In this document: one piece after another, positions 25,249 to 32,969 of the stretch
Layout of the letters: every line of letters starts with the position of its first letter
Numbering within the stretch: position 1 is the stretch's first letter
Assembly: GCF_014648075.1 (NCBI RefSeq)
Contig: NZ_BMQK01000012.1
Coordinates: forward strand, 124,001-188,000
Reading direction: 5' to 3'
DNA from: Streptomyces ruber
GTDB lineage: Bacteria > Actinomycetota > Actinomycetes > Streptomycetales > Streptomycetaceae
DNA: 64,000 nucleotides
The notes under the pieces: generated by a model
What the model was told of the DNA's origin: nothing
What the model saw: the letters and a program-made list of their open reading frames with translations, nothing else
Database searches by the model: none
Made by a program: the position numbers and the translations under genes

Positions 25249-26403
25249 TCACAGGTAGTCATCGCAGCCTCCGTCGCGGACGGTGTCGAGGGTGAAGCAG
25301 TGCAGTCCGCCGCCGAAGAGCCGGCGATGCCGGTGACGGACCGGGACGACGGTGAACCCATGGCCCTCCAGCATCCGCATGAGGTCGGGACAGCCTTCGT
25401 TGGCCAACACCGTGTCCGGGGAGACCGACAGTACGTTCAGGTCGATGAACCGGCTTGTCAGGATGAGGTCGTCGTCCTCGTAGGACGGGAAGTCGGACGC
25501 TCTCGGCTCAGGAGCCACGATCATCTTCCACTTCCGCAGCGGGGACGGCAGACGGTCGGACAGGTCAGGGGAGCGGACGAGAAGGACCCCCGGCCGCAGA
25601 GCGAGGACGGCGCTGTCGATGTGGCCGTCCGTGACGTGATGCATGCGGTGCACCCGGACACGGCCGCTCAGATGGCGCTCCAGCCAGTCGCAGGCCATGG
25701 CGTGATTGACCGTCGCCACATTGACGACAAGGTCCCGGCCGAGCCGCAGACACTGGGCGGCGTCGATCATCATCTCCAGGCCCACGTCGTACGGTGAACT
25801 GCGCGGTGACGACACCGCCTCGGTGCTGCCGATGGCCCGGTGGCCGTAGGGGGCGAGGTCGAAGGATGCGTCCGTCATCAGGGGGCGGGGCATGGTGGTC
25901 CAGCGGGCGCCCTGCCGGAAGTACTCCGTGAACGTCCGTTTCAGGAACTGTGTCTCGAAGTACCGGGCACGCAGCATCGGCGGAGTCTCGATGATCTCGT
26001 CACCGAGGATCAGGGTGTTGTCACGCAGGTTCAGGGGCGGCAGGACCGGGGCCGACCAGGCCGGCGTGCGGACATCACCGGTCGTGCTCATGACGTCCAT
26101 CGGCCGGTGCACGATGACGTCCAAGGACCGGAGTGTCGCCGCCATGCCCTCGACGTCCTCGTTGAGTTCGTCGACGTAGCGCTCCTTGATGGTCAGGCGG
26201 GGGGAGGGGCGGGGCTCGCCCGTGGACGGGACGCCGGTGAGCCGGGGGTAGTAGCCGTGGGAACGGTCCGCGTTGTCCTGGGTGAGGTTCTCGTAGAAGA
26301 ACAGGTCGAAGGAGAGGTCCGGCACGTGGCTGCGGTACCCCGCCGCCGAGCCGAGGACCACCTCCCTGAGCGGTGACCATTCGTCATGGCTGTTCAGCCG
26401 CAT
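25249..26403 (-). CDS. Amidinotransferase (glycine/inosamine amidinotransferase family)
   Basis: A 384-residue protein from ATG 26403 (MRLNSHDEWSPLREVVLGSA). The start motif is typical of amidinotransferases such as GATM and StrB1. Catalytic features: Asp in LMTDASFDLAPYG, His in TDGHIDSAVLALRPGVLL, and nucleophilic Cys about residue 369 in GGGLHCFTLDTVRDG. These enzymes transfer the amidino group of arginine to an amine, making a guanidine and ornithine. It overlaps the molybdoenzyme gene by 20 bp, so it belongs to the same operon. In this setting it probably guanidinylates the amino-acid building block later joined by the PGM1-like ligase. Confidence 0.87.
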   Translation of the reverse strand: MRLNSHDEWSPLREVVLGSAAGYRSHVPDLSFDLFFYENLTQDNADRSHGYYPRLTGVPSTGEPRPSPRLTIKERYVDELNEDVEGMAATLRSLDVIVHRPMDVMSTTGDVRTPAWSAPVLPPLNLRDNTLILGDEIIETPPMLRARYFETQFLKRTFTEYFRQGARWTTMPRPLMTDASFDLAPYGHRAIGSTEAVSSPRSSPYDVGLEMMIDAAQCLRLGRDLVVNVATVNHAMACDWLERHLSGRVRVHRMHHVTDGHIDSAVLALRPGVLLVRSPDLSDRLPSPLRKWKMIVAPEPRASDFPSYEDDDLILTSRFIDLNVLSVSPDTVLANEGCPDLMRMLEGHGFTVVPVRHRHRRLFGGGLHCFTLDTVRDGGCDDYL

Positions 26404-28516
26404 TCCCTCGGTCCCCTCTGTCGTGTGGCGAAGGCTCGGCGCAACGGTGGGCGCGGAGCAGCGAGGCCGGCCGGACGGGCAGGTCGCGCACGCGGACTCC
26501 GGTGGCGTGATACACCGCGTTGGCGATGGCGGCGGCCGTGCCGACGATGCCGATCTCACCGAGCCCCTTGGCTCCGGACGGCCCGAGATGGTGCTCCTCC
26601 TCCTCGATCCAGGAGGCCTGGACATCCTGTACGTCGGCGTGGGTCGCGATGTGGTAGGTCGCCAGTTCGTGCTGGGCGTAGTCACCCGAACAGGGGTCCG
26701 TCACGGCTTCCTCGCACAGGGCCATCGACAGGCCCATGGTCATGGCACCGACGAACTGCGACCGTGCCAGGGCCGGGGCGAGCACCTTGCCCACGGCGAA
26801 GACGCCGAGCAGTCTCGGTACACGGATCTCCATCGTGTCTGCGTCCACCCGGACCTCGGCGAACTGCGCGCCGAAGGAGAACCGCGCACGGTCGGCCAGT
26901 GCCGCCACCTCGGCGTCGGTCCTCGCACGTGCGGTCAGTCCCGTCACCGGGACCACGCCCCCGCGCTCCCGGACCCGCCGACGGAGGTCGCGGCAGGCGG
27001 CGATGACCGCCCAGCTCCACGAGGAGGTTCCCATCGACCCGCCGGCCACCACGGCCCTCGGCAGGCAGGAGTCGCCGATGCGGATCTCCACCGCCGACGC
27101 GGGAACGCCCAGTTCGCGGGCGGCCACGGAACGCAGCATGGTGCGGGCGCCGGTCCCCACGTCCACTGCGGCGATCGAGACGCTGTACCGTCCGTCGACG
27201 GAGACGGAGACCGCCGCGTCCGACGGGGCCACGTCCGCGGTGTAGGTCGACGCCGCGACCCCCGTCCCCACCAGCCAGTGCCCCCTCCGTCCGCTGCGAG
27301 GCGCCGGGTTCCGGCCGGCCCAGGCGAACAGGCGGGCGCCGGATCGCAGACAGGCCGCCAGATTGCGGCTGGAGAAGAGCTGACCGGTCTCCGGATGGAC
27401 CGACGTGTCGTTGCGCAGGCGCAGGTCGACCGGATCGACACCGGTACGGACGGCGAGCTCGTCCATGGCCGACTCCAGTGCGAACATGCCGGGGCAGTAC
27501 CCCGGTGCCCGCATCCAGGAGGGACTGGGCACATCCAGGGCCGCCAGCCGGTGCGAGGTCGCCCGGTGCGGCGCCGCGTACATGTGCCGTGCCGCGGCAG
27601 CGGTCTGCTCGGCGAACCGGCGCAGCGTCGAGGTGTGAGCCACGGCGTCATGGGCGAGCGCGATCAGCCGGCCGTCCGGATGGGCGCCGAGGCGGACCCG
27701 TTGGATGGTGGGTGACCGGTGGCCCGCCACGGCGAACATGTCCCGCCGGGTGAAGGAGCAGGTGACGGGCCGGCCGACGACGAGGGCCGCCATCGCGGCG
27801 AGCACGGTGTTGGCCCGTGGAGCCCCCTTCGCCCCGAAGGCTCCGCCCACGTGCTCGCAGATCACACGCACGTGGTCCGTCCGCAGGCGGAACAGGGCGG
27901 CCAGCACGTTCTGCACGGTGTTCGGGCCCTGGGTCGAGTCGATGAGTGTCAGCCGGCCGTTGTCCCAGGAAGCGCATGTCGCGTGGGTCTCCAGCGGGTT
28001 GTTGCACACCGCCGGTGTCCGGTAGGTCTCGTCGACCCGTACCGGGGCGGCATCGAAGGCCCCGGCGAAGTCCCCGGACGAGGTGCCGGCCGGACGGCCC
28101 TCGTTGAGATGCTCCGGCTCGTACAGCCGGTGATGGTCCGCAGACAGCCTCACCTCGTGGCACGACTGCTCGTAGGCGACCCGCACGAGCCGCGCCGCGG
28201 CGGTCGCGGCCTGCCGGCTCGTCGCCACGACCGCCGCCACGAACTGGCCCCGGTAGGCGATGCGGTGGTTCTGGAACAGCATCAGCTCGGCATCGTGGAC
28301 CTCGGCCAGCCGCGGGGCGTTGTCCGGGGTGATCACGGCGAGTACCCCTGCCTGCCGCAACGCCTCGCCGTCGTCGACACGTACGATCCGGCCTCGCGCG
28401 ACGGTGGACCGGACCGGCACCGCGGTGACGGCTCGGCCGACCGCGTGGTCACCGGCGTACCGGGCACGGCCGGTGACCTTGTCCCAGCCGTCGACACGCT
28501 CCTGGCCGCCGGTCAT
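26384..28516 (-). CDS. Xanthine dehydrogenase family, molybdopterin-binding subunit
   Basis: A 710-residue large subunit of the YagR/XdhA type: EHVGGAFGAKGAPRANTVLA (Moco-binding glycine loop), MRAPGYCPGMFALESAMDEL, SMGTSSWSWA in the second Moco contact, and the catalytic base GAKGLGEIGIVGTAAAIANA (Glu). It forms a heterotrimer with the FAD and 2Fe-2S subunits encoded just upstream, each overlapping by four bases. Family members hydroxylate aldehydes or N-heterocycles with water as oxygen source. Within the cluster it probably oxidises an aldehyde or aromatic heterocycle intermediate; the natural substrate is not predictable. No separate Moco-maturation gene is nearby. Confidence 0.9.
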   Translation of the reverse strand: MTGGQERVDGWDKVTGRARYAGDHAVGRAVTAVPVRSTVARGRIVRVDDGEALRQAGVLAVITPDNAPRLAEVHDAELMLFQNHRIAYRGQFVAAVVATSRQAATAAARLVRVAYEQSCHEVRLSADHHRLYEPEHLNEGRPAGTSSGDFAGAFDAAPVRVDETYRTPAVCNNPLETHATCASWDNGRLTLIDSTQGPNTVQNVLAALFRLRTDHVRVICEHVGGAFGAKGAPRANTVLAAMAALVVGRPVTCSFTRRDMFAVAGHRSPTIQRVRLGAHPDGRLIALAHDAVAHTSTLRRFAEQTAAAARHMYAAPHRATSHRLAALDVPSPSWMRAPGYCPGMFALESAMDELAVRTGVDPVDLRLRNDTSVHPETGQLFSSRNLAACLRSGARLFAWAGRNPAPRSGRRGHWLVGTGVAASTYTADVAPSDAAVSVSVDGRYSVSIAAVDVGTGARTMLRSVAARELGVPASAVEIRIGDSCLPRAVVAGGSMGTSSWSWAVIAACRDLRRRVRERGGVVPVTGLTARARTDAEVAALADRARFSFGAQFAEVRVDADTMEIRVPRLLGVFAVGKVLAPALARSQFVGAMTMGLSMALCEEAVTDPCSGDYAQHELATYHIATHADVQDVQASWIEEEEHHLGPSGAKGLGEIGIVGTAAAIANAVYHATGVRVRDLPVRPASLLRAHRCAEPSPHDRGDRGNAAEQP

Positions 28517-29511
28517 GCGGCCCTGCCGGCGAGCTCCGACAGGAGACTCACCGTCATGTTGCGCAGCAGATCGACCTTGAAGGCGTTGCCGTGCAGGGGA
28601 CGGGCGTGGACGAGTTCAGCGTCCACCGCCTGCCGCAGGACGTGGCCGACCGGCCGTCGGCCTGTGAGTGCCCGCTCCGCGTGGCGGGCTCGCCAGGGAA
28701 CGGGCGCCACCGCCCCGAACGCCAGTTTGACATCGACGATGTGATCGCCGGTCATGCGGAGCGCCGCGGCGACCGACGCCGTACCGAACGCGAACGACGC
28801 CCGGTCGCGTGCCTTGCGGTAGGCGCAGGGCCAGGCAGCGGTCGCGGCGGGCAGGCGTACCGCGGTGATCATGTCCGCGCGGGCCAGGACGGTGTCGTCC
28901 GGTGGCGCGTCGCCGGGGGGCCGGTAGAGGGACGTGATCGGCACGGTACGCGTCCCGTGCGGGCCCGTCACCTCGATCAGCGCGTCGAGCGCGGTCAGCG
29001 CCACCGCCAGGTCGGAGGGGTGCACGGCCGCGCAGGCCGGCGACGCTCCGAGGACGGCCAGATGGGGCGAGTGGGGCAGGCGCGACTCCAGCGCCGGGCA
29101 TCCCGATCCGGCCGATCGCCTGTTGCAGGGCTTGGTGACGTCCCTGTAGTAGGGGCACCGTGTGCGTTGCAGCAGGTTCCCGCCGACCGTCGCCACATTG
29201 CGGATCTGCGCGGACGCCCCCGACAGCACGGCCTCGGCCAGCAGCGGGTACTCCGCCCTCACCCGCGGGTCGGTTGCGAGGTCGCTGTTGCGGACCGTCG
29301 CACCGATGACCAGGCCGCCGTCGCGGGCGGTCCCGATCCGGTCCAGGGACAGCGACGTGACGTCGACGAGCAGTGTCGGCTCCTCGACGTGCAGCTTCAT
29401 CAGGTCGACGAGGCTGGTGCCGGCGCCCAGGAAAGCCGCGCCCGGGTGTGCCGCCACACCGGCGACGGCGGTGGCGACACTGTCGGGCCGCTCGTAACGG
29501 AACGTCTTCAC
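28513..29511 (-). CDS. Xanthine dehydrogenase family, FAD-binding subunit
   Basis: A 332-residue FAD subunit (CoxM/XdhB type) from GTG 29511, which overlaps the 2Fe-2S gene's stop (GTGA). FAD contacts: AAFLGAGTSLVDLMKLHVEE and IRNVATVGGNLLQRTRCPYY; C-terminal CO dehydrogenase flavoprotein domain with AFGAVAPVPWRARHAERALT. CPYYRDVTKPCNRR after the second FAD loop carries Cys residues that in related enzymes bind an extra 4Fe-4S cluster. Electrons pass from Moco through the 2Fe-2S centres to this FAD. Its stop overlaps the Moco subunit's start. Confidence 0.9.
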   Translation of the reverse strand: MKTFRYERPDSVATAVAGVAAHPGAAFLGAGTSLVDLMKLHVEEPTLLVDVTSLSLDRIGTARDGGLVIGATVRNSDLATDPRVRAEYPLLAEAVLSGASAQIRNVATVGGNLLQRTRCPYYRDVTKPCNRRSAGSGCPALESRLPHSPHLAVLGASPACAAVHPSDLAVALTALDALIEVTGPHGTRTVPITSLYRPPGDAPPDDTVLARADMITAVRLPAATAAWPCAYRKARDRASFAFGTASVAAALRMTGDHIVDVKLAFGAVAPVPWRARHAERALTGRRPVGHVLRQAVDAELVHARPLHGNAFKVDLLRNMTVSLLSELAGRAA

Positions 29512-30023
29512 GGTGTGCCCTCCGCGATCGTCTTCGAGGCCGCTGTGACGGCGGCGACGATGTGGGTGTAGGCGCCGCACCGGCACAGGTTGCCGCTCAT
29601 GCGCTCCCGGACGGCACCGGCCGGTGCCGTCCCGTCCCCACCTTCCGCGGCCAGCTCGATGAGCAGGCCGAGGGCCGAGCACAGCTGGCCGGGCGTGCAG
29701 TAGCCGCACTGCAGCGCGTCGTGGTCGAGGAAGGCCCGCTGCAGGATGCGGAGTCTGCCGTCCCGTACGGCTCCCTCGACGGTCGTGACGTCGCTGTCGG
29801 GCAGCGCGACGGCCAGCAGCAGGCAGCTGTAGACGCGGCGTCCGTCGACGAGCACGGTGCACGCACCGCACTGGCCGTGGTCGCACCCTTTCTTCGTACC
29901 CGTCAGGCGCAACGCCTCCCGCAGTGCGTCCAGGAGCGTGGTGCGGTTGTCGAGCCGCAGTTCGCGGACGACGCCGTTGACCCGCAGCCGCACCGCAGCG
30001 GAAGTGTTCCCGGTCGCGTTCAT
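29508..30023 (-). CDS. Xanthine dehydrogenase family, 2Fe-2S subunit
   Basis: A 171-residue iron-sulfur subunit from ATG 30023, overlapping the SDR stop as ATGA. The plant-ferredoxin-type cluster ligands are in GTKKGCDHGQCGACTVLVDG with a fourth Cys in VYSCLLL; the second cluster ligands are in LQCGYCTPGQ and GNLCRCGAY. Length and order match CoxS/XdhC-type small subunits. It is the first of the three molybdoenzyme genes in the operon. Confidence 0.93.
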   Translation of the reverse strand: MNATGNTSAAVRLRVNGVVRELRLDNRTTLLDALREALRLTGTKKGCDHGQCGACTVLVDGRRVYSCLLLAVALPDSDVTTVEGAVRDGRLRILQRAFLDHDALQCGYCTPGQLCSALGLLIELAAEGGDGTAPAGAVRERMSGNLCRCGAYTHIVAAVTAASKTIAEGTP

Positions 30024-30829
30024 GAAGCCGGTGGCGGAACGGGCCGGTTGACCGAGGTGTCGTCCTGCGGCCCGGCGAGGAACCCCGCGTCGACGGGGAG
30101 GGCCACGCCCGTGATGGACGCCGCGTCGTCGGACACGAGGAAGAGCACGGCGTCGGCGATCTCGTGCGGCCAGGCCGGGCGCCGGTGCAAGGGATGGATG
30201 GTGCCGTACTCCTCCACCGCCTTGGCCGTGTCGGGGGCGCCCCGCAGGAAGTCGTCGGTCATCGGGGTGCGCACGACGCCCGGACACACGCAGTTGACGC
30301 GCACGTCGGGGGCGTAGTCGAGGGCCATGCCCTGAGTCAGCTGGACCATCCCGGCCTTGGTGGGACCGTAGGCGCAGTCCATGGGGTAACCGACGAAGGC
30401 CAGCGCGGAGCTGATGTTGACGATGGCGCCGCGGCGCCGGGTCAGATGCGGCAGGGTGTGCTTGGCCACGAGGAAGGATCCGCGCAGATTGACCGCGTGG
30501 GTGCGGTCCCAGCCCGCCGTGGAGGTGAGCGCCGCGCCGGCCTGCGGGCCGTTGACACCGGCGACGTTCACCAGAACGTCGACGGGGTGGCGCGCGGCCA
30601 CCTCGCCCACCGCACGGAGCACCTCTTCCTCACGGGTGATGTCGGCCCGCACCGCGTGAGCGGCCGCGCCGGCCTCCCGCGCGGTCGCCCGCGCGCCCGG
30701 CAGATCGATGTCGAGACATGCCACGGTCCCTCCTTCCTGGGCCAGGCGCAGGCAGGTCGCGCGGCCGATGCCGCCGGCCGCCCCGGTCACCACCGCGAAA
30801 CGGCCCTCCATACGCCGTCCCACAGCCAT
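30020..30829 (-). CDS. SDR-family oxidoreductase
   Basis: A 269-residue classical SDR from ATG 30829. TGAAGGIGRATCLRLAQEGG (cofactor loop), CLDIDL (acidic, NAD-preferring), VLVNVAGVNGP, IVNISSALAF (Ser), and CAYGPTKAGMVQLTQGMALD (YxxxK, complete). C-terminal PGVVRTPMTDDFLRG is the usual substrate loop. It sits second in the operon, directly after the degenerate SDR (one-base overlap TGATG) and before the molybdoenzyme genes. Likely role: oxidation or reduction of an alcohol or ketone in the building-block pathway, perhaps making the aldehyde the molybdoenzyme uses. Confidence 0.87.
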   Translation of the reverse strand: MAVGRRMEGRFAVVTGAAGGIGRATCLRLAQEGGTVACLDIDLPGARATAREAGAAAHAVRADITREEEVLRAVGEVAARHPVDVLVNVAGVNGPQAGAALTSTAGWDRTHAVNLRGSFLVAKHTLPHLTRRRGAIVNISSALAFVGYPMDCAYGPTKAGMVQLTQGMALDYAPDVRVNCVCPGVVRTPMTDDFLRGAPDTAKAVEEYGTIHPLHRRPAWPHEIADAVLFLVSDDAASITGVALPVDAGFLAGPQDDTSVNRPVPPPAS

Positions 30830-31548
30830 CAGCCCACCCCCCGGTGGGCGATCGAGGTCGTACCGACGGGCAGCGCGACTCCGGTGACGAACAGGCTCTC
30901 CGGGCTCACCAGCCATGCGACGGCGGACGCGACCGCCTCCGGAGCGGCACCGGTCACCGCGGGACAGACGCAGTTGACACGCACGCCGGACGGAGCACCG
31001 TCCAGGGCCGCGGCTCGGCTGAGACCGAGGATCGCCGCACTGACGGCGCATCCGCTGGCATGACCGGGGCGGCCGGTGAGGGCGGTCTCGGACGCCACGT
31101 TGACCACGGATCCCCGCCGCCGGGACGCCATGTGCGGCAACACGGCGCGGCACACGTGGAAGACCCCCGTCAGCGAGGTCTCCAGGGCGCGCGCCCACTG
31201 CCCCGGCGTCACGTCCCACAGCCGGTCACCCGCCATGATGCCGGGGCAGTTGACCAGCACGTCGATCCGGCCGTCGGCGGCCACGACCTCGAGGACGGCA
31301 CGCTCCACCGCGACCGGATCCGACAGATCCGCCGACAGGCCGATCCCGTACGGCCATGGTGCGCCCGGCCGCCCCGGGGGCTGCTCGGTGGCATCGGCGA
31401 CCCTGACCAGGGCGCCTTCCGCGGCCAGCCGTCGGCAGACGGCCCGCCCCACAGATGAGCAGCCGCCGGTCACCAGGGCGACCGCCCCTTCCAGCCGCCG
31501 GACGGCTTGCCCCGGTCCGGCCGGGGCCGATCGGGCCGCAGTGTCCAC
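30829..31548 (-). CDS. SDR-like protein lacking catalytic Tyr/Lys
   Basis: A 239-residue SDR fold, first gene of the leftward operon. The GTG start 31548 has GGAGGA just upstream. The cofactor loop is altered (TGGCSSVGRAVCRRLAAEGA), NNAG is replaced by VNCPGI, the Ser strand reads VVNVASETAL, and where YxxxK belongs the sequence is SGCAVSAA, so both Tyr and Lys are missing. The rest (VRVNCVCPAVTGAA, VTGVALPVG) is normal. It is probably a non-catalytic partner of the SDR downstream, or uses other chemistry. Sequencing error seems unlikely, as several separate motifs differ. Confidence 0.8.
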   Translation of the reverse strand: MDTAARSAPAGPGQAVRRLEGAVALVTGGCSSVGRAVCRRLAAEGALVRVADATEQPPGRPGAPWPYGIGLSADLSDPVAVERAVLEVVAADGRIDVLVNCPGIMAGDRLWDVTPGQWARALETSLTGVFHVCRAVLPHMASRRRGSVVNVASETALTGRPGHASGCAVSAAILGLSRAAALDGAPSGVRVNCVCPAVTGAAPEAVASAVAWLVSPESLFVTGVALPVGTTSIAHRGVG

Positions 31549-31638
31549 AGGCGTCCTCCATCCGTTTTCTCAGTCGGACTTCGCCGGTGCCTTCCGGTCC
31601 GGGTCCGGTGCATCGCGGTAATACATCGCGGACGCGAC

Positions 31639-31670
31639 TTCTGCTCCGTTTCTGCTCCGTTTCTGCTCCG
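31639..31670. promoter_or_regulatory. Three 11-bp direct repeats, SARP-type operator
   Basis: TTCTGCTCCGT is repeated three times in tandem with 11-bp periodicity (31639-31649, 31650-31660, 31661-31670). SARP activators bind direct repeats phased by 11 bp beside the -10 region of antibiotic promoters, so this may be the activator site for the leftward operon (GTG 31548) or both operons. No SARP gene lies in the cluster; the only one in the window is a pseudogene at 2351. Confidence 0.6.
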
Positions 31671-31709
31671 GATCGCGACAGAGCCTACCCGATTATTCAC
31701 CGCCGATCT

Positions 31710-31736
31710 CCCCGATATTCCAGGAATTAATCGGGG
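31710..31736. promoter_or_regulatory. Inverted repeat in the divergent promoter region
   Basis: CCCCGAT (31710-31716) is mirrored by ATCGGGG (31730-31736), with an inner ATTCC-A-GGAAT pair. The symmetry and AT-rich core suggest a protein binding site in the 570-bp region between the two operons. The rest of 31549-32121 contains no gene that I can support. Confidence 0.45.
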
Positions 31737-32121
31737 TGAAATGCACGCCGCTTCTCCGGTGAAGTGCCGCACACCGTGATGCACGCCCCGGCTCGCGCTG
31801 CTGCCTCCAGGTGGGCGGCCGCACCCCTCGCGCGCCCTGCCGCCCCGATCAACTGCCTCGGATGATGTGGTTCTACAGTCCTCGAGTGGCGTCCGGGCGG
31901 CATGCGCCGCAGACGAGCCGCCTGCCGCCGCCACACCCGGACGGCGCGCACCCGGACGCCGGCATGGTGAATGATCGGTGGAAGAAGAGATCGGTGGCAG
32001 GAATAAGACGCCCGGTCCCCCGAATCCGCCGACCGATGCGGAGATATCCGTGATTCTCTGCGGCACTCCCATGAGTGCGCAGAAAACCAGAACGCCCGAA
32101 AGGGCGGAAAGGAGGTGGATC

Positions 32122-32160
32122 ATGGCGCGTATCAAGTTCGATACGGCGGATCCCGACTGA
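32122..32160 (+). CDS. Putative 12-residue peptide, candidate core peptide
   Basis: ATG 32122 encodes MARIKFDTADPD then TGA. It follows AAAGGAGGTGGATC, a near-perfect Shine-Dalgarno with six bases to the ATG, the strongest ribosome site in the cluster. Third codon positions are mostly G/C in this frame and not in the overlapping one. The same frame is open back to GTG 31978 (60 codons) and passes ATG 32071 (29 codons), neither with a good ribosome site, so longer precursors are possible. It lies about 100 bp before the dioxygenase and ligase genes, where a precursor would be expected for a PGM1-like pathway; alternatively it is a translated leader. Expression has not been shown. Confidence 0.5.
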   Translation: MARIKFDTADPD

Positions 32161-32261
32161 CGATCCGTGCGGCCGGGTGTGCTGCGCACTGTGCATCCGG
32201 CCGTTCCCGACGGCGTGATGGAGCCAGGCATGGCCAGGCACGACCCCAGCGACGGAGCCCG

Positions 32262-32969
32262 ATGACCGCCGTACGCCTTCACGACACCTCGCGGGAGTGC
32301 CGGAGCCTGTACTCCACGATGCTCACCCGGGCCGTCCGCTCGGAGTTCGACATCCGCGATCTGCCCGGACCCGGCACGTCCCACTTCGAACTGCTCACCG
32401 CCCTGGCCGCGGAGTCCGCCGTGCGTACGCACCTTCCGGGGCCCTTGCGCTGGAGACCCCGGTGGGCCACCCGGGAGCTGTGCGCCCGGTTGCGCGCCGA
32501 CTGCGCCACATCGGCCGAACGGTCGGGCGTGGTCCGCAAGGACAAGCGCAACGCCCCGGTCGGCCAGGACTGCCTGGCCGAACTCTTCGACACACTGGGG
32601 TTGCTCGCCGGTGTCCAGGCTTTGGTGGGAGAGGCGTCACTGATTCCTGTGGCGGCGAGCTACATCGTCTACGACGGCCCCGGCTCGCTGCTGCAACTCC
32701 ACCTCGACCGGCCGACCTTCGGGGACATCACCCTACTGCTGCGCCTGGACGACACGGACGCCGCCGGACCGGCCGGACAGCGCAGCAGCACCCTGTTCGT
32801 GACCCCCGAGGGCTACCGGCGCGAGCCGCTCGGCACCGGCGAGTCCCTCGTCTTCGACGGGACCTCGACGCTGCACGGCAGAACCGCCCTGACGGCCGGG
32901 GAGGAGGTGACCTTGCTCAGTATCGGCTTCCAGGTCCCCGAAGGGCAGGACCCGCCATGCGCGTATTGA
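32262..32969 (+). CDS. Putative Fe(II)-dependent dioxygenase
   Basis: A 235-residue protein from ATG 32262 (weak GGAG upstream). The C-terminal half resembles a cupin-type Fe(II)/2-oxoglutarate oxygenase: LLQLHLDRPTFGDITLLLRL (H147-x-D149), and a distal His in SLVFDGTSTLHGRTALTAGE (H205) in the expected strand, with Arg two residues on. The N-terminal half is helical and unusual. The frame is open to GTG 32115 through codons of poor composition, so I kept the ATG. It ends with a 13-bp overlap with the ligase gene. Likely to hydroxylate the peptide or the building block. Family assignment rests on the HxD...H pattern. Confidence 0.6.
   Translation: MTAVRLHDTSRECRSLYSTMLTRAVRSEFDIRDLPGPGTSHFELLTALAAESAVRTHLPGPLRWRPRWATRELCARLRADCATSAERSGVVRKDKRNAPVGQDCLAELFDTLGLLAGVQALVGEASLIPVAASYIVYDGPGSLLQLHLDRPTFGDITLLLRLDDTDAAGPAGQRSSTLFVTPEGYRREPLGTGESLVFDGTSTLHGRTALTAGEEVTLLSIGFQVPEGQDPPCAY

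Noticed and set aside
31978..32160. 60-codon precursor peptide starting at GTG 31978
   Set aside because: Not excluded, but it has no ribosome site, while the internal ATG 32122 has an excellent one; listed only as an alternative.
32115..32262. N-terminal extension of the dioxygenase from GTG 32115
   Set aside because: Codon composition is poor and the frame overlaps the 12-codon ORF with the better ribosome site context.
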